Shown: one piece after another, positions 37,654 to 46,856 of the stretch
Numbering within the stretch: the stretch's first letter is position 1
Layout: every line of letters starts with the position of its first letter
Assembly (NCBI GenBank): GCA_044379485.1
Contig: JBIPOE010000007.1
Location: 26,054-90,053, forward strand
Direction of reading: 5' to 3'
From: CAMDMI01 sp044379485
GTDB lineage: Bacteria > Bacteroidota > Bacteroidia > Cytophagales > Flexibacteraceae
DNA: 64,000 nucleotides
Translations under genes and position numbers: made by a program
The notes under the pieces: generated by a model
Told to the model about the DNA's origin: nothing
Databases searched by the model: none
Seen by the model: the letters and a program-made list of their open reading frames with translations, nothing else

Positions 37654-38223
37654 TTGAACCTCAAAAAAAAAATCCTGATTGTAGACAACCACGACTCCTT
37701 TACCTACAACATCTGGGACTATTTCAGCATTTTAGGCACTAAGGTTGAAGTAATACGGATTGAAAAAATAACTGAAGCAAATTTTGAAAATATTGATGGC
37801 GTGGTGCTTAGTCCGGGACCTGGGCACCCGGCAAATATTCCGGAATTAAAAAAAATCATACAATATGTTGCTCCAAGATATCCGGTTTTAGGCATTTGTC
37901 TCGGATTTCAAGCCTTGGCTTTAGAATTTGGTTTTGAGGTCGAAAAAGGAAATCCAACACATGGCAAATGCTGCAAGGTTGAAAAAATACAAGAAGGAAA
38001 ATTAATACATGGCCTACCACATGAATTTGAAGTGGTTCGTTATCATTCACTTGTGGTTAAAAAACTAGAAGATCCTTTGATTCCCTTACTGCAAACCAAA
38101 ACAGGAGAAATCATGGCTTTTGAACATAAAAATCTGCCATTGGCTGGAATTCAATATCACCCCGAAGCACATTTAACCGAATTCGGATTCGAAGTTTTAA
38201 AAAACTGGCTTAGTTTCTGCTAG
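37654..38223 (+). CDS. pabA: Glutamine amidotransferase component of para-aminobenzoate or anthranilate synthase
   Basis: This 189-residue class I amidotransferase releases ammonia from glutamine for aminodeoxychorismate synthase (PabB) or anthranilate synthase (TrpE). The oxyanion region is VVLSPGPGHP, the nucleophile Cys is in PVLGICLGFQAL (near residue 79), RYHSLVV follows, and the His/Glu pair is in GIQYHPEAH. All three catalytic elements are present. The start is a TTG at 37654 with no upstream ATG in frame; the decayed copy begins the same way. trpG versus pabA cannot be resolved without the partner gene, which is not adjacent. Confidence 0.88.
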   Translation: MNLKKKILIVDNHDSFTYNIWDYFSILGTKVEVIRIEKITEANFENIDGVVLSPGPGHPANIPELKKIIQYVAPRYPVLGICLGFQALALEFGFEVEKGNPTHGKCCKVEKIQEGKLIHGLPHEFEVVRYHSLVVKKLEDPLIPLLQTKTGEIMAFEHKNLPLAGIQYHPEAHLTEFGFEVLKNWLSFC

Positions 38224-38285
38224 CATTTTTGGCAAGCAGGATATTATTGGCTTATTTGGCGGCCTGAGTCAAGTCTCAATTTGAA

Positions 38286-39044
38286 GTGAAAAATACGGTA
38301 AAGCAATTAGGGGAATATTCATATCTGGATGAAGGTCAAGGACCTGTAGTAATGATGCTACATGGCCTTTTTGGGGCTTTAAGTAACTGGGAACCAACCA
38401 TAAGCGCTTTAAAAGAAAATTTCAGGGTAATTGTACCAGTGCTACCGATATATAACATGCCTCTACTTTCAGCCACTATTGATGGCCTAAGGAAATATGT
38501 GGAAGGATTTGTAAAAACGATGGGTTTAACCAAATTTAACCTCATGGGAAATTCTTTGGGTGGCCACATTGCCTTGGTTTATACAGTGAATCACCCGGAA
38601 CAGGTAATGAGCCTTACTTTGACAGGTAGCTCAGGCCTATTCGAAAACTCAATGGGGGGCTCATTTCCAAAGCGGGGTAGTTTTGAATATATTAAGGAAA
38701 GGGTTGAATATACTTTTTATAGCCCTGAAACGGCATCAGAAGATCTGGTAAAAGAAGTATTTGAGATTACTAAAAGTGTTTCCAAAGCCATGGCGATAGT
38801 TTCCATTGCCAAATCGGCCCAAAGGCACAACCTGGCTGGAGACTTATATAAAATTCAAATCCCTACTTTATTAATTTGGGGATTAAACGACACGATAACA
38901 CCTCCACACGTGGGTCATGAATTTAACAGGCTTATAGCTAATAGCGAACTTTATTTTGTAGACCATTGTTGCCATGCGCCCATGATGGAACAACCTAAAA
39001 GATTTAATTATCTATTATCCAGATTTTTGAGAAAAAACCAATGA
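38286..39044 (+). CDS. Alpha/beta hydrolase
   Basis: This 252-residue cytosolic hydrolase has the oxyanion motif MMLHGLFG, the nucleophile elbow GNSLGGH (Ser90), a likely acid in WGLNDTITP and the catalytic His in HCCHAPMMEQ. The substrate cannot be told from sequence. The start codon is GTG. It overlaps the next gene by 4 nt (ATGA), so it heads an operon of the CBS protein and NAD kinase. Confidence 0.85.
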   Translation: MKNTVKQLGEYSYLDEGQGPVVMMLHGLFGALSNWEPTISALKENFRVIVPVLPIYNMPLLSATIDGLRKYVEGFVKTMGLTKFNLMGNSLGGHIALVYTVNHPEQVMSLTLTGSSGLFENSMGGSFPKRGSFEYIKERVEYTFYSPETASEDLVKEVFEITKSVSKAMAIVSIAKSAQRHNLAGDLYKIQIPTLLIWGLNDTITPPHVGHEFNRLIANSELYFVDHCCHAPMMEQPKRFNYLLSRFLRKNQ

Positions 39045-39706
39045 GCCTGCCAGGAATCATTCAAAGATCTGTAAAACCCCTTAGTTCAGAAACGCTTCTG
39101 GAAGGAATATATCCTGAAGATTATCCTGATAACCAAGGATATATCCCCATAGTAGATGAAGGTAAATTTGTAGGCTTTTTGCCATTGGTAGATATCGAAA
39201 TTGAAAAAGAGGTCAACCAGACTATTGGACAATGTGCGCTGGAAAAGGTGGAGCAATATGTCTCCGAAACTCAGCATTTATTTGAGGTAATGCTTTTATT
39301 TCAAAAGGCAGGATTGGATATTTTACCTGTAATTGGTGAAGACCAGGAATATGAAGGCTACATAAAAAAAGAAAATGTATTCAATTGGTTGTCAGAAACT
39401 TTTGCATTTGAAAGTGAGGGCGGTGTTATTGTTTTAGGTGTAGCCGCAATAGATTATTCACTTTCAGAGATTTCGAGGCTAGTAGAATCCAATCAGGGAA
39501 AAATAATTGGTTTGGTGGTAGAAGCGGACCCCTTTACACATCAAAGACTTTTTGTCCATTTAAAAATCAACCAAACAGACCTTTCCAGGATTGTGGCGAC
39601 ATTAGAAAGATTTGAATATCAAATACTTGAAGTTCACCATAAATCTCAAACGACCTCACTTGACAAGGAGAGACTGGATCAATTGATGAAATATCTGGGT
39701 ATGTAA
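39041..39706 (+). CDS. CBS domain protein
   Basis: This 221-residue cytosolic protein has two CBS-like motifs in its first ~125 residues (DEGKFVGFLPLVDIE and the pair LDILPVIGEDQEYEGYIKKE). A C-terminal ACT-like half follows (VIVLGVAAIDYSLSEISRLV). Such proteins bind adenosyl nucleotides and act as sensors. It is translationally coupled to the hydrolase (ATGA overlap) and lies 10 nt before nadK. The link to NAD kinase suggests an energy or nucleotide-sensing role, by inference only. Confidence 0.78.
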   Translation: MSLPGIIQRSVKPLSSETLLEGIYPEDYPDNQGYIPIVDEGKFVGFLPLVDIEIEKEVNQTIGQCALEKVEQYVSETQHLFEVMLLFQKAGLDILPVIGEDQEYEGYIKKENVFNWLSETFAFESEGGVIVLGVAAIDYSLSEISRLVESNQGKIIGLVVEADPFTHQRLFVHLKINQTDLSRIVATLERFEYQILEVHHKSQTTSLDKERLDQLMKYLGM

Positions 39707-39716
39707 ATTTAATAAT

Positions 39717-40589
39717 ATGAAAATTGGTCTTCATGCTTTGACTTTTCATCAAATTCCATGGGAAACCATTTTGGTTCTTTGGAAGAAATTGGAAAAAGCA
39801 GGTTTTGAAGTGTTTTTTTCAAGTTCATTGCTAAAGCCATTTGAAAAAACCAATCACTCCATTTCTAATATCTTTTCATATGAAACAGACATAAAAAGTT
39901 TCAAAGCCATTTTAAGCCTGGGCGGTGATGGTACGATTTTAGATGCATTGCTGTATGCGGTCCCTTCAAAAGTTCCGGTTTTGGGTGTAAATTTTGGCCG
40001 ATTGGGTTTTTTAGCCACTGCGCAATCATCCGAAAACGACCAAATTGTAAATCTCCTTAAGGAGGAAAAATTAAATATTAAGGAAAGGCCATTATTAGAA
40101 ATTATCGACCCGGAAGAGGCTAATAAAATACAATTCAACTTTGCATTAAACGAAATCGCGATTTGTAAGCGGGACACTGCCTCTATGATTACCATAGAAA
40201 CTTACGTAGAAGGCGAATTTCTAAATGATTACTGGGGAGATGGTTTGATTGTTTCTACAGCAACAGGATCAACCGGATATTCTCTAAGTTGCGGTGGGCC
40301 AATACTTTTGCCTGATAACCAAAGTCTGGTTTTAACCCCTATAAGTCCACATAACCTAACAACAAGGCCTTTGGTTTTACCCGACAGTTTGTCTATAAAA
40401 ATCAAACCGATAGGAAGACAACAAAAGGTCATGCTTTCAATGGATTCAAGATCTATTCCAATAAAAACCAACCAATTCATAGAGATAAAAAAGAGCAAAA
40501 TGACTGCCCGTTTTATTCAGATTCCAGGGTATTCGTTTGGAAAAACTATAAGGGAAAAACTATTTTGGGGAAAAGATTTAAGGAATTAA
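39717..40589 (+). CDS. nadK: NAD kinase
   Basis: This enzyme phosphorylates NAD+ to NADP+ in the cytosol. The 290-residue chain has the GGDG motif (LSLGGDGTILDA, near residues 65-76), NFGRLGFLA, the NE/D motif ALNEIAIC, and the C-terminal DGLIVSTATGSTGYSLS catalytic loop. Length and motifs are typical of the family. It lies in the hydrolase-CBS-nadK run. Confidence 0.96.
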   Translation: MKIGLHALTFHQIPWETILVLWKKLEKAGFEVFFSSSLLKPFEKTNHSISNIFSYETDIKSFKAILSLGGDGTILDALLYAVPSKVPVLGVNFGRLGFLATAQSSENDQIVNLLKEEKLNIKERPLLEIIDPEEANKIQFNFALNEIAICKRDTASMITIETYVEGEFLNDYWGDGLIVSTATGSTGYSLSCGGPILLPDNQSLVLTPISPHNLTTRPLVLPDSLSIKIKPIGRQQKVMLSMDSRSIPIKTNQFIEIKKSKMTARFIQIPGYSFGKTIREKLFWGKDLRN

Positions 40590-40633
40590 TTAAAATAAAT
40601 CTTACGTTGTTTTTAGATTGAAAAATTTATGTA

Positions 40634-40641
40634 TAATTTTG
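40634..40641 (+). promoter_or_regulatory. Candidate -7 box of the first DUF6089 gene
   Basis: TAATTTTG is an exact TAnnTTTG match. A TTG is 24 nt upstream, longer than ideal. It lies within the longest open frame (TTG 40618), which argues that translation begins at the ATG at 40684. Confidence 0.55.
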
Positions 40642-40683
40642 CAAAAAATGCAGCGTGCTTGCATCCTCAAATATTTGTACCCT

Positions 40684-41910
40684 ATGAAAGGTAAATTTTT
40701 ACTCTTAGGTCTTTTAATAACATTTGGTCTTTTTCTTAATTCTATAAGTCCATCTTTTGGACAATTTGGAAAAAGAGCCAAAAGGGCAGCCTTAAAAACC
40801 AGAAATAAGCAAATCTCAAGGTTTACTGTAAGAACAGATTTTAGTAAATCTAAAAAGTATATTTCCTTTGGGGGTGGAATAGGAGCAACAAATTACTTTG
40901 GAGATTTGGCCCCGAAAAGTAGAAGGGGAAGTTCTGCAATGGGCCTTACAAGAACCTATACTACAGGGTTTTATTTACATCGTATTCACCCGCACATCAC
41001 CATAAGAGGAGGTTTAACGTGGATGAGATTGAGAGGTGACGATTATACAGTAGCAGATATTACTAATCCAACTTACACAGACAAAGGCCGGTTTATAAGA
41101 AATCTTAGCTTTAGAAATGACATTTTCGAAGCTTCTGCAGTTGGGATGTTTGACTTATTTCCTACAGACAGGGGATTTTTGAGAAGAAGCTTCCTCAATC
41201 CTTATGGAGTAATTGGTCTAGCATTTTTTCATCACAATCCTCAAGCCAAAACACCTACAAGAAAATCTGATAACATAACAAGACAATCTAGCGATTGGGT
41301 TGACCTCCAACCACTTGGGACGGAAGGCCAATTCACGGGAATTCCAGGAACACCTGCACCATATTCATTGTGGCAAATAGGAATTCCATTAGGAGTTGGA
41401 ATGAGATATCGTCTGGCAGATAAATGGGATTTGAGCCTTGAAATATGCTATCGTTTTGTATTTACAGATTACATAGATGACGTAAGTAGCAAGTATCCTT
41501 CAGATGAAGTCTATAAACAAATGATTGCAGATGGAAATACCTTGGGGGTTACGATGTCAAACCGAAGCGCAGAGATTTTTGCCGCAGTAGATGGAGAAAA
41601 CAGATTTGTTAAGATAAACTCATGGAAAGGTCAAGGTGCTCCTTTTATGGGTCCAAATGCCAATTTAGATGAAAGAGAAAGATTTCCATTCGTTCAAGGT
41701 GTTGATAAAAATGGAGATTTGTTGTGGCAAGATGAAGATAAGAAAATTCCAATTTTAGTAGAACCAAAAGAAAGTGATTTTGTAAGAATAGATGGCAATG
41801 AAAATAATGCAGCTCCAAGAGGAAATAAAAGAAGAGATTATTGGTTGAATACCGCATTCCATTTGGCCTACATATTGGAGATCAAACAGAAACCACCTAA
41901 ATTTAGATAA
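40684..41910 (+). CDS. DUF6089-type outer-membrane beta-barrel protein (long)
   Basis: This 408-residue protein has a signal peptide (MKGKFLLLGLLITFGLFLNS, cleaved before QFGKRAK). A positively charged segment of about 35 residues follows, then a barrel with the family opening GGGIGATNYFGDLAP and the closing strands WDLSLEICYRFVFTDYIDDVS. DUF6089 proteins are conserved in Bacteroidota and thought to be envelope proteins. A poorly conserved insertion occupies roughly residues 280-370. It is followed after 21 nt by a shorter paralogue. A start at 40618 is less likely because the promoter lies downstream of it. Confidence 0.82.
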   Translation: MKGKFLLLGLLITFGLFLNSISPSFGQFGKRAKRAALKTRNKQISRFTVRTDFSKSKKYISFGGGIGATNYFGDLAPKSRRGSSAMGLTRTYTTGFYLHRIHPHITIRGGLTWMRLRGDDYTVADITNPTYTDKGRFIRNLSFRNDIFEASAVGMFDLFPTDRGFLRRSFLNPYGVIGLAFFHHNPQAKTPTRKSDNITRQSSDWVDLQPLGTEGQFTGIPGTPAPYSLWQIGIPLGVGMRYRLADKWDLSLEICYRFVFTDYIDDVSSKYPSDEVYKQMIADGNTLGVTMSNRSAEIFAAVDGENRFVKINSWKGQGAPFMGPNANLDERERFPFVQGVDKNGDLLWQDEDKKIPILVEPKESDFVRIDGNENNAAPRGNKRRDYWLNTAFHLAYILEIKQKPPKFR

Positions 41911-41931
41911 TATTTTCGATCCCCGACCGTT

Positions 41932-42663
41932 ATGGATAGGATGATCCTCAATAACAAATTTTACCGAGGGCTTTGTGCCCTCATTTTTTTTTATGTCCAT
42001 TTTAATTCCTTTGGTCAAAGGTTTGAATTTGGAGGTGGAATAGGTGTTTTAAATTATAAAGGCGATTTGAATCCTCAATTAAATCCCTTATTATCACGCC
42101 CCGCAATTCAAGGTATTTTCAGGTATAATTTCAACATGGGGATGGTTGGGCGCATCAATGTTTTAATAGGTAATGTACTTGGTGATGGGTCCAGATCACC
42201 CAATATTTATATATCAAAACTTCAAAAAAACACTTTTCAAACACCGGTTTTTGAGGCTTCCGGTGGCTTGGAGTATAATTTTTTCAACTACCGAAATCCT
42301 AAAAACCGATTTATTTTTGGTTCCCCATACTTATTTGGTGGGCCTTCTGTTTTTGTTTTTTCACCTGAACCAGTAGAAAAAGGAGGCTCGGTTGCTCCAG
42401 TCCAATTTTCCTTGCTTACAGGCTTTGGGTATAAACACCAATTGGGTCAATTTTGGAATATTGGGGTTGAATTTGGAGCCAGGTTTTTATTCACTGATTA
42501 TTTCGATAATGTAAGCGACAAGGAGGTTGGTACTAAATTTCAAAGGGGAAACTTATATGATTACGATATTTACACATTCTTAGGAGTTAATCTGACATAT
42601 ACCTTAAAAGAAATTATTTGCCCCTTTGACTATATGCAGGCAGACGACAACATAAAAAGATGA
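41932..42663 (+). CDS. DUF6089-type outer-membrane beta-barrel protein (short)
   Basis: This is a 243-residue paralogue of the preceding gene. It has a signal peptide ending in VHFNSFG, the opening GGGIGVLNYKGDLNP, strand motifs EYNFFNYRNPKNRF and VEFGARFLFTDYFDNVSD, and C-terminal YDIYTFLGVNLTYTL. Two tandem copies with different lengths suggest duplication followed by divergence. The stop overlaps the next start by 4 nt (ATGA). Confidence 0.82.
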   Translation: MDRMILNNKFYRGLCALIFFYVHFNSFGQRFEFGGGIGVLNYKGDLNPQLNPLLSRPAIQGIFRYNFNMGMVGRINVLIGNVLGDGSRSPNIYISKLQKNTFQTPVFEASGGLEYNFFNYRNPKNRFIFGSPYLFGGPSVFVFSPEPVEKGGSVAPVQFSLLTGFGYKHQLGQFWNIGVEFGARFLFTDYFDNVSDKEVGTKFQRGNLYDYDIYTFLGVNLTYTLKEIICPFDYMQADDNIKR

Positions 42664-43262
42664 AAAATCCTGACTTATTAAAACAATCCAAATGGATGGC
42701 ACTTTTTGCCATCGTCTTTTGCGGCATTGCTACCATTATTGCCTATTTTTCCATTAGTAGCCTGGAGGTTATTATGATTCCATTATTAGGAATAGGGATT
42801 TTTATATGGGTTTTATCTGTCATTTGGTTTCTTTGGGGGTGGCTAAAAAATGCAGATGAGGTTGGTAACGAACGCAAAGGAGTATTGGCCTCCTCCTATA
42901 TACTTGCATTTCTACCATTGTGCTATTGCTTTCTTTTGGCAACTGATGAATCCAGAACAAAAATTACAGTAGATGTGCTGAATGAGTTTAAACCGATCCA
43001 TTCTGTAAAAATTTATGGAAGCGGTACCATTTTTTTAAAGCCTGACACATTAAAACTTGCCGGACTTGCTTCTGGAGAAAGAGCACGCTATCTAGTCAAA
43101 GCAGCCACCGCACTCCACATGAAAGGTGAGGTAATTATGGAAGGGTTTCTTGGAGATAAGAAATTCAAGAAACAAATAGCTGGCCCATTCTCTATTGAAC
43201 CCATGGACCTGAAAACCCATTGGGACTTTAGAATTAAAGAAGATATTTTAAATAGATTTTGA
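42660..43262 (+). CDS. Inner-membrane protein with soluble C-terminal domain
   Basis: The first ~100 residues of this 200-residue protein contain three hydrophobic segments (WMALFAIVFCGIATIIAYF; VIMIPLLGIGIFIWVLSVIW; YILAFLPLCYCFLLA). A soluble tail follows with a likely beta-domain (VKIYGSGTIFLKPDTLKLAG). Function is unknown. It overlaps the upstream DUF6089 gene by 4 nt, so it is probably made with it. Confidence 0.72.
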   Translation: MKNPDLLKQSKWMALFAIVFCGIATIIAYFSISSLEVIMIPLLGIGIFIWVLSVIWFLWGWLKNADEVGNERKGVLASSYILAFLPLCYCFLLATDESRTKITVDVLNEFKPIHSVKIYGSGTIFLKPDTLKLAGLASGERARYLVKAATALHMKGEVIMEGFLGDKKFKKQIAGPFSIEPMDLKTHWDFRIKEDILNRF

Positions 43263-43272
43263 GTTAATCGAT

Positions 43273-43953
43273 CTAATCCTCCTCTTCGCGTTCCCTTCTT
43301 CTGTTTAACTCTCCTTTTTTTACCGATTTTATAAACTTGCCCCAGGCAAAAGGATTGATTAACTGGGTGGTATTTGGTATAAAATTCTGGTTTACCGTAT
43401 TGAAATTTTGCTGATTAGAAAAATAGGTATGATTCATTTTGGAATCTAAGCCCAAATTATATTGCATTCTGGAAAGCAAACCCTGATCCAGATTTCTGCG
43501 CATCCTATTCATATCACTATCTGGAAGTTTTAATTCCAAAAAGGCTCTTTTAAAGTCAGCCTCTGTTGGAAATGGTAATATTTCGACCTCAGGAAGTAAT
43601 GTAGTATCTGCCTGAAGGTATAAAATAACCGAAATACTTTCTCGTCCATCGTCTGGAATAATGGTTTTTTGCGGTCTGAACCCTTGCGACCGGATGATAC
43701 ATGTATCACCAATGAGAAGTGGAAAGGAGAAAAATCCAACATCGTTTGTAACCGTTCCTCTTGTGGTCCTGGGTACATAAATAGATGCATACGGGACCCC
43801 AAAGGATTGTTCACCAGAAACAACCAGACCCGAAAATTGAATAACTTTTCTTTGGGCATTGGCAAAAAATGAAACCCAAAATAAAAAAATAAAAAACTTC
43901 AGCCAGTTTTTACTGGCTGAAAGTTTGAATGAAAATGATTTTATGAAATCCAA
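43273..43953 (-). CDS. CarboxypepD_reg-like exported protein
   Basis: This 226-residue protein has a signal (FFIFLFWVSFFANA) and a carboxypeptidase regulatory-like (TonB-receptor N-terminal) domain, with the pattern FSGLVVSGEQSFGVPYASIYV and GTVTNDVGFFSFPL. A polar helical region and a Glu/Arg-rich tail (RRREREEED) follow. It does not have a barrel. It overlaps the end of hmgA by 13 nt. Confidence 0.78.
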   Translation of the reverse strand: MDFIKSFSFKLSASKNWLKFFIFLFWVSFFANAQRKVIQFSGLVVSGEQSFGVPYASIYVPRTTRGTVTNDVGFFSFPLLIGDTCIIRSQGFRPQKTIIPDDGRESISVILYLQADTTLLPEVEILPFPTEADFKRAFLELKLPDSDMNRMRRNLDQGLLSRMQYNLGLDSKMNHTYFSNQQNFNTVNQNFIPNTTQLINPFAWGKFIKSVKKGELNRRREREEED

Positions 43954-45101
43954 CTGTAAGGATAATTAGAATCTAAATATGAAAATGCTTGCTTAGTTAG
44001 AAACAATGGCCTGAAAGTATCAACCATTACGGCTAGTTCTAAAGTTTCTTTTGCGCCAATACTTGCTTCAACTGTTCCGGGATGGGGGCCATGGGGAAGG
44101 CCTCCAGGATGAAGTGTAAATGAACCCACATCTATTCCCTTTCTGCTCATAAAGTTTCCATCCACATAATACAGAACTTCATCGCTGTCAATATTGCTAT
44201 GGTTATATGGAGCAGGAATACTAAGTGGGTGATAATCAAACAACCGTGGAACGAAAGAACAAATCACAAAATTGCGTGCCTCAAAGGTTTGGTGAACCGG
44301 GGGCGGCTGGTGAATTCTACCTGTAATTGGTTCAAAATCATGAATTGATAGGGCATAGGGGTACAAACAACCATCCCAGCCTACCACATTCATAGGTGAA
44401 AACTGGTAAAAATAGTCATGAATAAAACCACCTTTTTTTACCTTAATTAAATGTTCTTTTTTCTCTAAATCCAATTCAATCCTGGAGGGTGGTCTGATAT
44501 CTCTTTCACAATAAGGAGAATGTTCCTCTAATTGGCCCATTTGATTTCGGTACCTTTTTACTGTTTCAACAGGACTGAAAGATTCGGTTATCATAATTTT
44601 CAACCTACCCTTATTTGGTCTTAACTGATAAATAGTTGTTCTCGGAACCACTACATAATCCCCTGGTTTGAATTCTAGAAGCCCAAACTGAGATGCCAAA
44701 ATGCCCGATCCCTCATGAATAAACAAAACTTCATCTGCCTCCCCATTCTTATAAAAATAGGGCATAGACAAATTTTCTGTAAGCAACATGATCAGAACTA
44801 CATCACTATTTCCTAATAGCGGTAATCTGGCTTCTAAAAAATCCGAACCTGTATTCTCCAAAGTACTGGTTTTCAGGTGTGTCTGCTTCAATCCGTGTTC
44901 CTTAACATACTCATACGCATATGGTTTCATGTCCCCTACCCTACTTACAATAGTTGGTGCATAGGTATGGTAAAGGTTTGAATAAATCCCGCTAAAGCCA
45001 TAAGAGCTAACGAGTTCTTCTTTATAAAGACTACCGTCCGGTTGTCGAAACTGGGTATGTCTTTTTGGTGGAATTTGTCCTAATCTGGTGTAAAAAGGCA
45101 T
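43941..45101 (-). CDS. hmgA: Homogentisate 1,2-dioxygenase
   Basis: This Fe(II) enzyme opens the ring of homogentisate to maleylacetoacetate in tyrosine/phenylalanine catabolism. The 386-residue chain has the cupin/hmgA landmarks GKETLELAVMVDTFRP-like (here AKETLELAVMVDTFRP) and HPGGLPHGPHPG (metal-binding and active-site region), with ADEVLFIHEGSG upstream. The start is ATG 45101 (MPFYTRLGQIPP), one nt after the upstream protease gene's stop (45103). Other catabolic genes are absent, so the pathway cannot be assumed complete. Confidence 0.92.
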   Translation of the reverse strand: MPFYTRLGQIPPKRHTQFRQPDGSLYKEELVSSYGFSGIYSNLYHTYAPTIVSRVGDMKPYAYEYVKEHGLKQTHLKTSTLENTGSDFLEARLPLLGNSDVVLIMLLTENLSMPYFYKNGEADEVLFIHEGSGILASQFGLLEFKPGDYVVVPRTTIYQLRPNKGRLKIMITESFSPVETVKRYRNQMGQLEEHSPYCERDIRPPSRIELDLEKKEHLIKVKKGGFIHDYFYQFSPMNVVGWDGCLYPYALSIHDFEPITGRIHQPPPVHQTFEARNFVICSFVPRLFDYHPLSIPAPYNHSNIDSDEVLYYVDGNFMSRKGIDVGSFTLHPGGLPHGPHPGTVEASIGAKETLELAVMVDTFRPLFLTKQAFSYLDSNYPYSWIS

Positions 45102-45102
45102 A

Positions 45103-46749
45103 TTAACTACTTGTTTTTTTTCTGCTTGCAATTAAAAGCTTTTGTGCTTCTTCCAAATGATAAAGTGATGATAAAATAACCGGATCCTTCCTGGAAAAAA
45201 CCTGATAAAAGCCATCATCACCCCAAACCAACCTAGCAACATAGGCTTGAAGTAGATGGGTAATATATCTTTCAGTTTCAATTCTTTGTTTGGATATTGG
45301 CCAGGCAATTTTTCTACTTTCTACCAAATCTACAAATTCGACCCATGCCTGATGGTTTAATTGAAATGAAGATGCAGATGACTTTTTGCCAATTTCCTTT
45401 AAAACAGTCTTATTCTTACGATAATACATCAAGGCATATTCTCTAAGGAGGTTTTGTTGCATTAATTTGATTAAAAAAGAATTTGACAACAATGTATCCA
45501 AAGGAACAAAAATATCTGGCACAATTCCACCTTCTCCTTGAACCTTTCTACCTAAACTGGTTTCAAAATACTTCTGATTGTCAAGTTTAATGCTATCCCT
45601 GCTAAATAATTCGCCGTTCATAAAACGATCTTCCATTTCTCTGTCATAGAGATCTATATCAGATTTGTATTCCTTTTGAATACATCTTCCACTTGGGCTA
45701 AAATAGCGGGAAATAGTTAACCGGAGTTCTGAACCATCCTTTAATGAGATGGGTACCTGAACAAGCCCTTTTCCAAAAGTTCTCCTCCCGATAATAAGTC
45801 CTCTGTCATTGTCCTGAACAGCACCTGCAATAATTTCAGAGGCAGAGGCCGATCCCTCATTCACCAAAACGATCAATGCGCCATTTTCAAATAACCCATC
45901 TCCTGTTGAATAATATTTTTGATTATACTTTTTATTTTTTCCTTCTGTGTAAACAATCAATTCATTTTTTGGCAAAAACTCATCCACCAATTTTGTGGCT
46001 CTATCCAGGTAGCCGCCTGGATTATCTCTCAAGTCTAAAATTATTGATTTTGCTCCTTTTTCCTTAAGTTCTTTTAATTTGTTCTGGCACTCAACATAAG
46101 TGTTATCAGAAAATCGACTTAATTTTAAATATCCGACTGTTGGTTTGATTAAAAAGGATGCTTCAACAGATTGGGAGGAAATAGTAGCTCTTGAAACTAT
46201 AAAACTTAACTTTTCAACAATGCCAGGCCGAATTATGGTTAAATTAATTTTTGACTCCTTTTTTCCACGTAGTCTGTTAAAAACTTCTTTATTGGTGACT
46301 GTGCTGCCAGTAAAACTCTGGCCATTTGTTGCAACAATACGATCCCCAGGCATTATTCCTACCAATTCAGACGGCCCACCTGTGAGTGCAGAAATCACCT
46401 GAACCGTATCATTTACAATTAAAAATTCAATCCCTATTCCCTCAAAATCTGATTCTAATGAAGCTTTTGAAAGCTCCAGATCAGAAAGAGGAATATAATT
46501 GGAATGCGGATCTAATCGCCCAAGAATCTTATTGATAGCCACTTCTGTAACCTTTTCAGGATCAATGGTGTCCACATAATCGTTTTCCAGAATTCCAATT
46601 ACTTCCCTGAATTTATTTAAACTCGAGCCAAGATCTCGTGTATTTCCCGATGAACTAAACAAAGTAGCTCCTAAAAAAATCCCAAAAGAAACTGCGATTC
46701 CAATAATTAACGGAAGGCCGATTGCGTGTTTGCTTAATCTATTGTCCAA
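45103..46749 (-). CDS. S41-family C-terminal processing peptidase
   Basis: This membrane-anchored serine protease (548 residues) has an N-terminal hydrophobic anchor (IGLPLIIGIAVSFGIFLGAT). A PDZ domain lies near residues 90-175. The catalytic region carries the Ser in NEGSASASEII and the general-base Lys in GRRTFGKGLVQ. It processes or degrades envelope proteins from their C-termini. It is the first gene of a reverse operon with hmgA and a CarboxypepD_reg protein. A homogentisate enzyme beside a protease is a common-looking but unexplained pairing. Confidence 0.9.
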   Translation of the reverse strand: MDNRLSKHAIGLPLIIGIAVSFGIFLGATLFSSSGNTRDLGSSLNKFREVIGILENDYVDTIDPEKVTEVAINKILGRLDPHSNYIPLSDLELSKASLESDFEGIGIEFLIVNDTVQVISALTGGPSELVGIMPGDRIVATNGQSFTGSTVTNKEVFNRLRGKKESKINLTIIRPGIVEKLSFIVSRATISSQSVEASFLIKPTVGYLKLSRFSDNTYVECQNKLKELKEKGAKSIILDLRDNPGGYLDRATKLVDEFLPKNELIVYTEGKNKKYNQKYYSTGDGLFENGALIVLVNEGSASASEIIAGAVQDNDRGLIIGRRTFGKGLVQVPISLKDGSELRLTISRYFSPSGRCIQKEYKSDIDLYDREMEDRFMNGELFSRDSIKLDNQKYFETSLGRKVQGEGGIVPDIFVPLDTLLSNSFLIKLMQQNLLREYALMYYRKNKTVLKEIGKKSSASSFQLNHQAWVEFVDLVESRKIAWPISKQRIETERYITHLLQAYVARLVWGDDGFYQVFSRKDPVILSSLYHLEEAQKLLIASRKKTSS

Positions 46750-46856
46750 CTGTATGAATGGAAGCCAAAAACTCCCCTGCTGAATGATGGTCGAAATTAC
46801 TATGTTTTATTTTCACTATTCATTTCATATTGAATTCATTTTGCAAAAATTGCGCC

